Below, one piece after another: positions 17,855-25,292 of a stretch of 33,677 nucleotides of DNA (its first letter is position 1; every line of letters starts with the position of its first letter). Made by a program: the position numbers and the translations under genes. The notes under the pieces are model-generated. The model was given only the letters and a program-made list of their open reading frames with translations, searched no databases and was not told the DNA's origin. The stretch lies in contig JAREWP010000022.1 of NCBI GenBank assembly GCA_029001845.1, forward strand, positions 1 through 33,677. Direction: 5' to 3'. The stretch comes from Candidatus Magnetocorallium paracelense. GTDB taxonomy: Bacteria; Nitrospirota; Thermodesulfovibrionia; Thermodesulfovibrionales; Magnetobacteriaceae.

Positions 17855-18844
17855 ATGAGAGAGCCTGAATTACCTGGAATGAATAATGATGATTATAAAG
17901 GTTTAAACATATGGCATCTATCGGGAAACAGAGAAAATAAAAGGGGCAGAGGAATCGTGATAGGCAGGGGATTTGGCGTGCCTGTCAATATCGAGGATGA
18001 GAGATGGGCTTACATGTTTCATGAGCTCGGTTATGCAGTAGCTTATTGTCATTACACAGGGACATGGTTTGAAAACAGAAATAGAGGAGACTTTCTTGAA
18101 ATGAAAGAGGATGTCATCTCTATTGAATCGGATATTTTAAGAACGATCGATTTCCTTGTGGAAACCCAAGGTATAGAAGACATTACCGTAATCGGTAATT
18201 GCTTTGGCGCCAATCCGATTTTGGCGGCAAGCGCCAAACGTAAGGCTGTCAGTAAGATCATCACGATCGGCGGCAGTATATTTACCGATAACAGGGCCAT
18301 GAACAGACAATATTTGGAAATGGACAGAAATATTGGCAAAAAAAATGCAGACCTGCCTACGGATTATTGTCTGATGTTGGGAAGGATGCACAAAAAAGAG
18401 TACGAACATAACTCTTACATTGGCTTTGATTATAGAAGATATAAAGATATGGTGTTGGGAAAAACCACTCTCAATGCCTATCATTATAAAAAAGAACTGG
18501 CTGATAAAGACTATCTTGGCATACACTCTTATGATGACAGGCTCATCTCTTACAAACGTACAGAGGCTTTTGGGAATACCTTATCGGAGTTTAAAAGAGA
18601 AAATAATTCCCGTACCTTAACGGAGTTGTGGATGATTCATCCGAAAGATTATGGCTGTGACTCGATAGGTCACAGAGGTATTGAGAAAGTTCCCGGATTT
18701 CACGAAAGAGTATTTCGTTTTTTAGATAATAATGAAGATACTGATATTATAAACAGTATGGTGTTACGTCTTTTTGAGCAATATACCAATCAAAAAGACT
18801 TTATAAACAGAAGCGAGTATATCGATAATAGATCAATGGTATGA
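17855..18844 (+). CDS. Alpha/beta-hydrolase-like protein with Cys nucleophile elbow
   Basis: A 329-residue soluble protein with no signal peptide. A GIVIGRGFG strand-loop, a predicted strand ITVIG and then the elbow G-N-C-F-G (Cys116) fit the alpha/beta-hydrolase pattern G-x-[SC]-x-G, with Cys in the nucleophile position as in dienelactone-hydrolase-type enzymes. Asp227/Asp228 (HSYDDRL) and His273 (SIGHRG) follow in the right order for a catalytic triad. It starts four bases after the lpxA stop and its own stop overlaps the ATG of the first PqiA half (ATGA), so it belongs to the operon. A role on acyl-ACP, lipid or lipid A intermediates is inferred from context only; I do not recognise a characterised family. 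Confidence 0.75.
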   Translation: MREPELPGMNNDDYKGLNIWHLSGNRENKRGRGIVIGRGFGVPVNIEDERWAYMFHELGYAVAYCHYTGTWFENRNRGDFLEMKEDVISIESDILRTIDFLVETQGIEDITVIGNCFGANPILAASAKRKAVSKIITIGGSIFTDNRAMNRQYLEMDRNIGKKNADLPTDYCLMLGRMHKKEYEHNSYIGFDYRRYKDMVLGKTTLNAYHYKKELADKDYLGIHSYDDRLISYKRTEAFGNTLSEFKRENNSRTLTELWMIHPKDYGCDSIGHRGIEKVPGFHERVFRFLDNNEDTDIINSMVLRLFEQYTNQKDFINRSEYIDNRSMV

Positions 18845-19437
18845 TGAGTCATATAATCGCATGTCATGAGTGCGATATGCTGCACAAGGTAAAGCATATA
18901 GAACGTGGCGCGGCCAGATGTTTGAGATGCAGTGCTGTATTATATGAAAGTAAGAAAAATTCAATTAACAGAGCTTCTGCTTTAACATTGACAGCGTTGA
19001 TTTTATTTATTCCGGCAAATTTATTCCCCTTTTTATCATTGACGATCGAAGGTCAGGAGAATAGAACCACTTTACTGACAGGAATAAAAGCGCTTTATTT
19101 GCAAGGGATGCCTGAACTTGCTTTTCTGGTATTTCTGACTGTTATAGCAGTTCCTTTATTTCAAATAACAGGTTTATTATATATATTTACAGCATTACGT
19201 TTTAAAGTGTTGCCGTCTTTTCCTGTTCTCTTTAGATATATTCTCTGCACTCGTACATGGGGTATGATGGAAATTTTTTTTCTTGGAATTCTTGTATCTG
19301 TCGTTAAACTGGCCGGAATGGCGAAGATAATACCCGGGCCTGCCCTCTACTCCTTTTTTCTCTTAATTTTCGCTGTTACAGCGGCTTTTGCTTCCATAGA
19401 CGACAGGAGCGTGTGGGAGCGCTTCGATTTGAAATGA
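18841..19437 (+). CDS. pqiA: PqiA/LetA-like membrane protein, first half
   Basis: A 198-residue inner-membrane protein with an N-terminal zinc-ribbon-like pair of CxxC motifs (Cys8/Cys11 and CLRC), then NSINRASALT and four predicted membrane helices, the single-module form of the PqiA/YebS fold. E. coli PqiA and LetA carry two such modules in one chain; here they are split over two genes. With an MCE protein these form complexes thought to move lipids between inner and outer membranes. Overlaps its upstream neighbour by four bases and its downstream neighbour at ATGA. Confidence 0.88.
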   Translation: MMSHIIACHECDMLHKVKHIERGAARCLRCSAVLYESKKNSINRASALTLTALILFIPANLFPFLSLTIEGQENRTTLLTGIKALYLQGMPELAFLVFLTVIAVPLFQITGLLYIFTALRFKVLPSFPVLFRYILCTRTWGMMEIFFLGILVSVVKLAGMAKIIPGPALYSFFLLIFAVTAAFASIDDRSVWERFDLK

Positions 19438-20126
19438 AATCATTGTTACCTATAACCGCATCGGATGCCTCAATGGTAAGTTGCCATAGTTGCAGTCTGT
19501 TATTTCTTAACAAGGGAATTCATCGTCTCAATATGGCAAACATGAAATGTCATCGATGCGGCGCCATATTACACGAAAGGAAACAGAACAGCCTGAACAG
19601 AACTGTGGCTCTGCTTGTTGCCGCATTTATATTTTACATCCCTGCCAATGTTTTACCGGTTATGACTGTCACATCCTTTGGAAGAGAGCAGGCCGACACC
19701 ATCATGAGCGGTGTTATTCACCTTGTGGTTACAGGCATGTGGCCGCCGGCCATTGTTGTTTTCATCGCCAGCATAATAGTACCTGTGATGAAGCTTTTAA
19801 TACTGACCTTTCTTGTGATCTCAGTAAAAAAGAAATCCAATTGGAGACCTCTTGAGCGTACATATCTTTATCGAATGACAGAGATTTCCGGGAGGTGGTC
19901 CATGATAGATATTTTTGTAATCACAATACTTATTGCGCTGGTGGATATGGGATCGATGGCGACTGTGGAGGCTGAATCGGGCGCTCTGTTTTTTGCCGCC
20001 GTTGTTATTATAACAATGTTTGCCGCTATGAGTTTCGATCCGAGGTTGATATGGGATGGAGCAGGTAAAAATGCCGAACCCCGGGGTATAATAGAAGAGA
20101 ATCTTTACCCATTGGAAAAAGAGTAA
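19434..20126 (+). CDS. pqiA: PqiA/LetA-like membrane protein, second half
   Basis: About 230 residues from the chosen ATG. Again two Cys pairs (CHSC, CHRC), then NSLNRTVAL and helices including FYIPANVLPVMTVTSFG, the conserved PqiA core, and GRWSMIDIF. ATG at 19434 overlaps the previous stop as ATGA, matching the coupling used throughout this operon; a GTG at 19413 is in frame but has its ribosome site only three bases away. This half corresponds to the C-terminal module of E. coli PqiA. Its stop is two bases before the PqiB start. Confidence 0.88.
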   Translation: MKSLLPITASDASMVSCHSCSLLFLNKGIHRLNMANMKCHRCGAILHERKQNSLNRTVALLVAAFIFYIPANVLPVMTVTSFGREQADTIMSGVIHLVVTGMWPPAIVVFIASIIVPVMKLLILTFLVISVKKKSNWRPLERTYLYRMTEISGRWSMIDIFVITILIALVDMGSMATVEAESGALFFAAVVIITMFAAMSFDPRLIWDGAGKNAEPRGIIEENLYPLEKE

Positions 20127-20128
20127 CA

Positions 20129-21862
20129 ATGACCGAGAACGAGATTAAAGAAAACTCCGACAAAGTAACCGATAATATTCCGGAACCGGTTATCATAAAG
20201 AGAAAGGGGATTTCCATTGTATGGGCCGTACCGGTTATTGCTCTTCTTATCGCTTTGTGGTTGGTTTATAAGGCTCTTTCCGGTATCGGTCCGGAGATTT
20301 CAATTACTTTCCCTTCTGCCGAAGGATTGGAGGCAGGAAAGACAAAGATTAAATATAAAGATGTGGAAATCGGAAGGGTAGAAGATGTCCGTTTGAGCGA
20401 TGATTTGAAGAGTGTCGTTGTTACAGCCTGTTTGTCAAAGGATTCCGACAAGTTATTACGAGAAGGCACAAGGTTTTGGGTCGTTCGACCAAGAATAAAA
20501 GCTACCGGAATAACCGGCCTGGGAACACTTCTGTCAGGTGTATATATTGGTATAGATCCGGGGAAGGGTGATGTCTTTACGGACCGATTTATCGCCCTTG
20601 AAACACCGCCTGTTGTTATGAGCGATTCTCCGGGAAGGTATTTTATCTTGCACTCCGACACGTTGGGTTCCCTGGACAGAGGCTCTCCTGTATATTACAG
20701 ACAGATGAAAGCAGGCGAGGTGCTGGGATTCAATTTGAATCCCGATAACAGTGGCGTTAGTATTAAGATATTCGTATATGACCCGTATTATAAGTTTGTA
20801 TGGAAAAATACAAAGTTCTGGAATGACAGCGGTATCGATTTAACTGTCGACGCAAACGGTTTCAGAGTAAGTACGGAGTCTTTTGTGAGTTTCGTTATCG
20901 GCGGCATCGCCTTTGATACGCCGGTAAACCTGGAATCGGGAATTCCCGTGAACAATGGCGCCGAATTTCTTCTCTACAAGAATCGCGAAAGCGCACACGA
21001 TAAGGTTTATACAGATAAGGAGTATTATATTCTATATTTCGACGAATCCATACGGGGGTTGACTGTAGGCGCCCCTGTTGAATTCAGAGGTATTCGCCTT
21101 GGCCAGGTGAAAGATATTAAACTAATGTTTAACAGAGAGGATATGAAAGTTAAAATACCTGTTTTAATAGAAATCGAGCATGACAGGGTAAGCGTACCCG
21201 GTAAAGAGGTCGGTGACAGATTAAGTAATATGGAAATGTTTGTAAGCAGGGGACTCAGAGCTCAGTTAAAACTGGGCAATATTATAAGCGGCCAGCTTTT
21301 TGTAGATCTCGATTTTCATCCTCAGTCGCCTCGTGCAAAGATAAACTACGATAGCAAATATCCTGAATTGCCTACAATTCACAAGTCAATGGAGATAATA
21401 AACAGGAGTCTTCTAAAGGTCGTTAATAAATTACAGCAAATGCCTCTTGACGAGATTGTCGACAATTTCAGAAAAACTTTAAGCGGCGCAGAGCAACTTA
21501 TGAACTCTGAAGACCTCCGTACTGCCATTACATCTTTTAATGAGGCTGCGCACCATATCGGCGAGTTCTCGGAATCTCTTAACAGCGATTTTTATCCGAG
21601 ACTCAGCAATGCCGTAACCGATATAAACACCTTTACCGGCAGTCTGAACGCAAGTTCTCTTCCTAAAATCGAGGCCGCTGTATCGGAAGCGCATAAAACT
21701 CTTGAAGAGTTCGGGAAGATTGTAAGCAGAGATTCCCCTTTATATAATGAATTACATAAAACATTAGCGGAATTATCCGATGCCGCCCGTTCTGTCAGGA
21801 TTTTAACGGACTATCTTGAAAGGCACCCCGATGCTTTAATTCACGGTAAACAAAAGAGGTGA
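20129..21862 (+). CDS. pqiB: PqiB-like MCE-domain lipid transport protein
   Basis: A 577-residue periplasmic protein anchored by one N-terminal helix (about 28-50, preceded by IKRKG). Three MCE modules follow, beginning near residues 52 (ISITFPSAEGLEAG), 170 (FILHSDTLGSLDRG) and 295 (ILYFDESIRGLTVG), then a long helical C-terminus (about 430-560). Three MCE domains plus a helical tail is the E. coli PqiB plan (LetB has seven); PqiB builds a hexameric syringe across the periplasm for lipid passage. The stop overlaps the start of the following lipoprotein gene. Confidence 0.92.
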   Translation: MTENEIKENSDKVTDNIPEPVIIKRKGISIVWAVPVIALLIALWLVYKALSGIGPEISITFPSAEGLEAGKTKIKYKDVEIGRVEDVRLSDDLKSVVVTACLSKDSDKLLREGTRFWVVRPRIKATGITGLGTLLSGVYIGIDPGKGDVFTDRFIALETPPVVMSDSPGRYFILHSDTLGSLDRGSPVYYRQMKAGEVLGFNLNPDNSGVSIKIFVYDPYYKFVWKNTKFWNDSGIDLTVDANGFRVSTESFVSFVIGGIAFDTPVNLESGIPVNNGAEFLLYKNRESAHDKVYTDKEYYILYFDESIRGLTVGAPVEFRGIRLGQVKDIKLMFNREDMKVKIPVLIEIEHDRVSVPGKEVGDRLSNMEMFVSRGLRAQLKLGNIISGQLFVDLDFHPQSPRAKINYDSKYPELPTIHKSMEIINRSLLKVVNKLQQMPLDEIVDNFRKTLSGAEQLMNSEDLRTAITSFNEAAHHIGEFSESLNSDFYPRLSNAVTDINTFTGSLNASSLPKIEAAVSEAHKTLEEFGKIVSRDSPLYNELHKTLAELSDAARSVRILTDYLERHPDALIHGKQKR

Positions 21863-22464
21863 ATATGAGATTTTCATTTATATTTATATTATTTATAACT
21901 GCAATTTTAATGACAGGATGTATTGGTCCCTCTCCTGATGCAGATTTTTACACTCTGAATTCGCTCACATCCGTTCCCGATGGTAATATAAGAGATCCCT
22001 TGAGAGACGATCTCTCTGTTGGTTTGAAACTCTCCGATTTACCGAAGATGATAGATCGACCGAATATTGTAACAAGGGTTTCTGACAATAAGGTCGAAGT
22101 TTCTGAATTCCACAGATGGGCCGGCTCGCTCGATGAAGACTTTATGCGTGTGTTGACTGAAAATTTATCGCTTTTGCTAAATTCGACGAGAGTTTTTTCT
22201 TATCCCTGGCAAGAGTATGTCAGGCCCGAATACAGAGTTTACATAAAAATCATTCAAATAGACGGTATGGCAGGTAAAGAGGCGACCATTAAGGTCAAAT
22301 GGACAATTACAGATAAAGAGGGAATGAAACCTGCGGTAATAAAGAAATTCATCGGAAACGAACCGTTGTTGGACAGTTCCTATGAAACATTTGTCTCTGC
22401 TTTAAGTAAATTGAGTGCTGACTTGAGTTATGAGATTGGCGAGGAAATTTTGAGATTGCAGTGA
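21859..22464 (+). CDS. pqiC: PqiC-like outer-membrane lipoprotein (ABC-type transport auxiliary family)
   Basis: A 201-residue lipoprotein. Signal peptide FSFIFILFITAIL with lipobox LMTGC, then DADFYTLNSL, the start characteristic of the PqiC/YmbA (DUF330) family that docks the PqiB syringe at the outer membrane. GTG at 21859 overlaps the pqiB stop; ATG at 21865 with AGAGGTG just upstream is an equally good start. Last gene of the operon; no clear terminator follows. Confidence 0.88.
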   Translation: MNMRFSFIFILFITAILMTGCIGPSPDADFYTLNSLTSVPDGNIRDPLRDDLSVGLKLSDLPKMIDRPNIVTRVSDNKVEVSEFHRWAGSLDEDFMRVLTENLSLLLNSTRVFSYPWQEYVRPEYRVYIKIIQIDGMAGKEATIKVKWTITDKEGMKPAVIKKFIGNEPLLDSSYETFVSALSKLSADLSYEIGEEILRLQ

Positions 22465-22636
22465 GTTGTTAATTTTTCAATAGTGGTCATGTCTAAGGTT
22501 TGACTTTCTATATAACCGATATTTGGGGAGACTCCGATGGAATGTACGCTGATGTTTATGCTGTCATAGCGGGAAATTATTTATCGGATAGTAAATTGAT
22601 TGAGTTGTCTCTTTTGCCGGCGCTGTTTTCATCTGT

Positions 22637-23053
22637 TTAAAAGAGGGATTTTTCGTGAATCTCCGAAATCTGGTCGTTTAATGTCCAGTAGTCGTAGATA
22701 TAACCGATTCCAAGAAGTCCGCCTGTTATAAGATAGAGTAAGCCTGTAAACCATTTCCTTAAGTAGAATCTGTGAATACCGAAAAGACCGAGAAAAGTCA
22801 GCAATATCCATGCGATTGTATAGCTGATCTCGCCTTCAACATATTTCATATCTGCTTTCCTGTCCATAGAAGGGATGAGAAATAAATCGATAATCCACCC
22901 GATAAAGAACAATCCCAATGTGAAAAAATAGATGGTCCCCGTTATGGGCTTGCCAAAATAAAAACGATGGGCTCCTGTAAATCCAAACAACCATAAGATA
23001 TAACCAATAAGCTTACTGTGAGTATTTCCGTTCATTGATGTATATGATAACAT
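22637..23053 (-). CDS. Small membrane protein with two TM2 domains
   Basis: 138 residues with two repeats of the TM2 pattern: a helix, then G-x-H-R-F-Y-(F/L), then a second helix ending G-x-x-[WY]-(I/D)-x-D. The first is GFTGAHRFYFGK...IGWIIDLF and the second GLFGIHRFYLRK...IGYIYDYW. TM2 proteins are widespread but have no firm biochemical role in bacteria. Start uncertain: ATG at 23053 or at 23035 (MNGNTHSK), neither with a visible ribosome site. The gene converges on the pqi operon. Confidence 0.82.
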   Translation of the reverse strand: MLSYTSMNGNTHSKLIGYILWLFGFTGAHRFYFGKPITGTIYFFTLGLFFIGWIIDLFLIPSMDRKADMKYVEGEISYTIAWILLTFLGLFGIHRFYLRKWFTGLLYLITGGLLGIGYIYDYWTLNDQISEIHEKSLF

Positions 23054-23226
23054 AATTACTACTGTTATTGAATTTTTTTACATTAATGTGTTACAGTTTT
23101 TTTCCAACCTGAAACCGAAAATTTCATTCCTGAAAACGAAATATCTCTATAGGTCATTAGAATAATGAAACAGCAGAATTTTTCTATTATTCAATCCCTG
23201 ACAATTAACCAATCTTCGGAGGCTTT

Positions 23227-23259
23227 GTGAATATACACACTGATCCATATGCGGCATGA
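23227..23259 (+). other. Possible 10-codon upstream leader peptide
   Basis: GTG at 23227 has a strong Shine-Dalgarno GGAGG four bases upstream and encodes MNIHTDPYAA before a TGA. It overlaps the channel ATG (23249) in another frame, which lacks a ribosome site of its own. Translation of the leader could feed ribosomes to the channel start. Small and unsupported by conservation data. Confidence 0.35.
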
Positions 23260-24508
23260 AATTACACTACCTTATCTCTTTTGGGATCTGCTGATTACGT
23301 TGAGCGTCACTTTAGTGGCGCTCTTCATACCTCTTGAGCTTGTTCTTGGATTTTATAATCACCCTGCCTTTGTGATTGGAGATTATGCGATCACATTGAT
23401 TTTTTTTATAGATGTATTCATCAACTTTCGTCGTCCCGTTACCATTGGACGAGAGATCATTACAGATCGTCAGTTACTCTCAAGACATTATCTCAGAGAT
23501 TGGTTTATAATTGATCTTCTTGCCGCTTTTCCATTTGCTCCGGTTTTCGGATTCACTTTTTTACTACTATTCAGACTTTTCAAGTTTGCACGTGTCGTGT
23601 ATCTGATGCGTCGGTGGCGTCAGTTGCAGATGCATAAAACAGCTTTAATCCGTTTAACGACTTTCTCCTTTTGGCTGACCCTTACTGCTCACTGGCTGGC
23701 TTGCGGATGGTTAGCTTTGCGCAGTATACCTCAAGACACTTCTGAATATACGGCTTATCTTGGCGCTCTGTATTGGTGTGTTACTACTTTAACGACAGTG
23801 GGCTATGGAGATGTCACACCTTCTACAGAAGGAGAGATGATGTATGCCATGCTTGTAATGATACTTGGTGTAGGAGTTTATGGTTATGTTATAGGTAATG
23901 TGGCGAATGTGCTGACAAATATGGATTTGGCGAAAGCCCGTTATCTGGCCAAGATGGAGAGCATTTCTACCTTTTTAAACTATCGTAACGTACCTGTTGC
24001 TTTACAAAAACGAATTTACGACTACTACGCCTATTTGTGGGAAAAGAGGCTTGGATATGACGAAACTGCCGTAATGTCCGAACTGCCTGTAAGTTTACGT
24101 TCCGAGCTCTCGCTTGTACTTAATCGAGACTTTATCAGAAAGGTTCCCTTTTTTCAAGAGGCGAGTCAGGAATTCATTTGCGATATTGCTCTTGAATTGA
24201 AACCTGTTATTATTATCCCGGGAGATTACGTTTTCAAGGCAGGAGAGATAGGCCGGCGTATGTATTTTATCGGTCATGGCATGGTTGAAGTGATTTCGTC
24301 AGAAAGCGGGACAATTATACGCACCCTTTCAGAGGGAGACTTCTTCGGTGAGATTGCGTTGATGAAAAGTCAGCCTCGCACGGCAAGCGTACGGGCAATA
24401 GACTACTGTGATCTCTATGCTCTTGATAAAGATACATTTGATCGTGTTCTAAGCAATCATCCCGATTTTGCCAGGTATATTCAGGATATGGCGGTTAAAC
24501 GTCGGTAG
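23249..24508 (+). CDS. Cyclic-nucleotide-gated potassium channel
   Basis: 419 residues with the voltage-gated/CNG plan: six predicted helices, an S4-like segment with spaced Arg/Lys (RLFKFARVVYLMRRWR, about 109-124), pore helix and K+ filter TTVGYGD (182-188), a C-linker, and a cyclic-nucleotide-binding domain from about 285 to 415 with the phosphate-binding cassette FFGEIALMKSQPRTASV (365-381; Glu368 and Arg377 in place). It resembles SthK/MloK-type prokaryotic channels. The intact cassette predicts cAMP or cGMP control of K+ flux. No cyclase for cAMP or cGMP is in the window. The start is constrained by an in-frame stop 18 bases upstream. Confidence 0.93.
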   Translation: MRHEITLPYLFWDLLITLSVTLVALFIPLELVLGFYNHPAFVIGDYAITLIFFIDVFINFRRPVTIGREIITDRQLLSRHYLRDWFIIDLLAAFPFAPVFGFTFLLLFRLFKFARVVYLMRRWRQLQMHKTALIRLTTFSFWLTLTAHWLACGWLALRSIPQDTSEYTAYLGALYWCVTTLTTVGYGDVTPSTEGEMMYAMLVMILGVGVYGYVIGNVANVLTNMDLAKARYLAKMESISTFLNYRNVPVALQKRIYDYYAYLWEKRLGYDETAVMSELPVSLRSELSLVLNRDFIRKVPFFQEASQEFICDIALELKPVIIIPGDYVFKAGEIGRRMYFIGHGMVEVISSESGTIIRTLSEGDFFGEIALMKSQPRTASVRAIDYCDLYALDKDTFDRVLSNHPDFARYIQDMAVKRR

Positions 24509-24739
24509 TGTGCGGGCTGGAGGGCATAAACATTGACAACACTAATTTTAGCAGAGCCTCTGTAACTGTTCACAGAGGTCCGAGATAGGAGGTCAGCTTA
24601 AGAGAAGAGAGTGTTTTGCTGCCTATTTAACAGGGCATAAATTGCAATGCCCCCCATAAGATGATTGGCGGATCTCTTCTACAACCATTTGCAAAAACAG
24701 ACCTCAGATCCCTGAACCCTGTGAATGCTTTCGAGCCTC

Positions 24740-25144
24740 TTAATTCATCCTGTCATAGACAGCTTCCATGAAGCCCAGAGTTCTTACGATTCTCTCTGTT
24801 TCTTCGTTTTTTATGCGCTTGCCTGAAAGACATTCAAGCACCAAATAACCGCCCATCTCGCATTGTCTGATGAAAAATGTGGTTTTATCCCATTGGGGGA
24901 AAGAATCGATCTGTTCTCTCAGTTTTCCATAGGGTTTGTCGTTTATAATCGTGGCGGTGTCTTTATAAGGCTCGATGATAGTAACATTGTTATCAAAATC
25001 TACAATAACGGGGCCGCTGTACATTGTTATAATGTGATCGTCATTCGATCCTGCAGTCCACAGGGTCCAATTATACCGGCTATCGCCCTTGTATTTCGAA
25101 ATAACATGATTGCACAGTTTATATATTTCGGCTAAAGCTCTCAT
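24740..25144 (-). CDS. Small protein of unknown function
   Basis: 134 residues, soluble, no signal peptide or membrane segment. Composition looks like a folded alpha/beta protein (IVDFDNNVTIIEP, KTTFFIRQCE, GGYLVLECLSG). I do not recognise the family. A weak ribosome site precedes the ATG. The gene is divergent from the multi-PAS kinase, sharing a 148-base upstream region that holds an inverted repeat at 25158-25179 (TGCCGGA/TCCGGCA). Confidence 0.72.
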   Translation of the reverse strand: MRALAEIYKLCNHVISKYKGDSRYNWTLWTAGSNDDHIITMYSGPVIVDFDNNVTIIEPYKDTATIINDKPYGKLREQIDSFPQWDKTTFFIRQCEMGGYLVLECLSGKRIKNEETERIVRTLGFMEAVYDRMN

Positions 25145-25201
25145 ATTTCAAAAGTGTTGCCGGAGATTGGCGTCCGGCAAAAAAACACCTTTCATCTATA
25201 G

Positions 25202-25207
25202 TATAAT
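25202..25207 (+). promoter_or_regulatory. Putative -10 box for the multi-PAS kinase
   Basis: TATAAT in AT-rich sequence 85 bases before the kinase start; no -35 hexamer stands out. A start of transcription near 25214 would give a leader of about 80 bases. Confidence 0.35.
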
Positions 25208-25292
25208 ATATAACACGTCTTATCTGAAACAAATTTTTCAATGGTAGATTTCATATTTACGAAAACATCCGTCATATAAAGAGGTATCTATA

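Noticed and set aside
24557-24578. CCTCTGT/ACAGAGG hairpin after the channel gene
   Set aside because: No U-run and far (about 50 bases) from the stop; short inverted repeats like this are expected by chance.
25158-25179. TGCCGGA/TCCGGCA hairpin as a terminator
   Set aside because: Followed by A, not T, on the plus strand, and it lies in front of, not after, the minus-strand gene; at most a leader hairpin.
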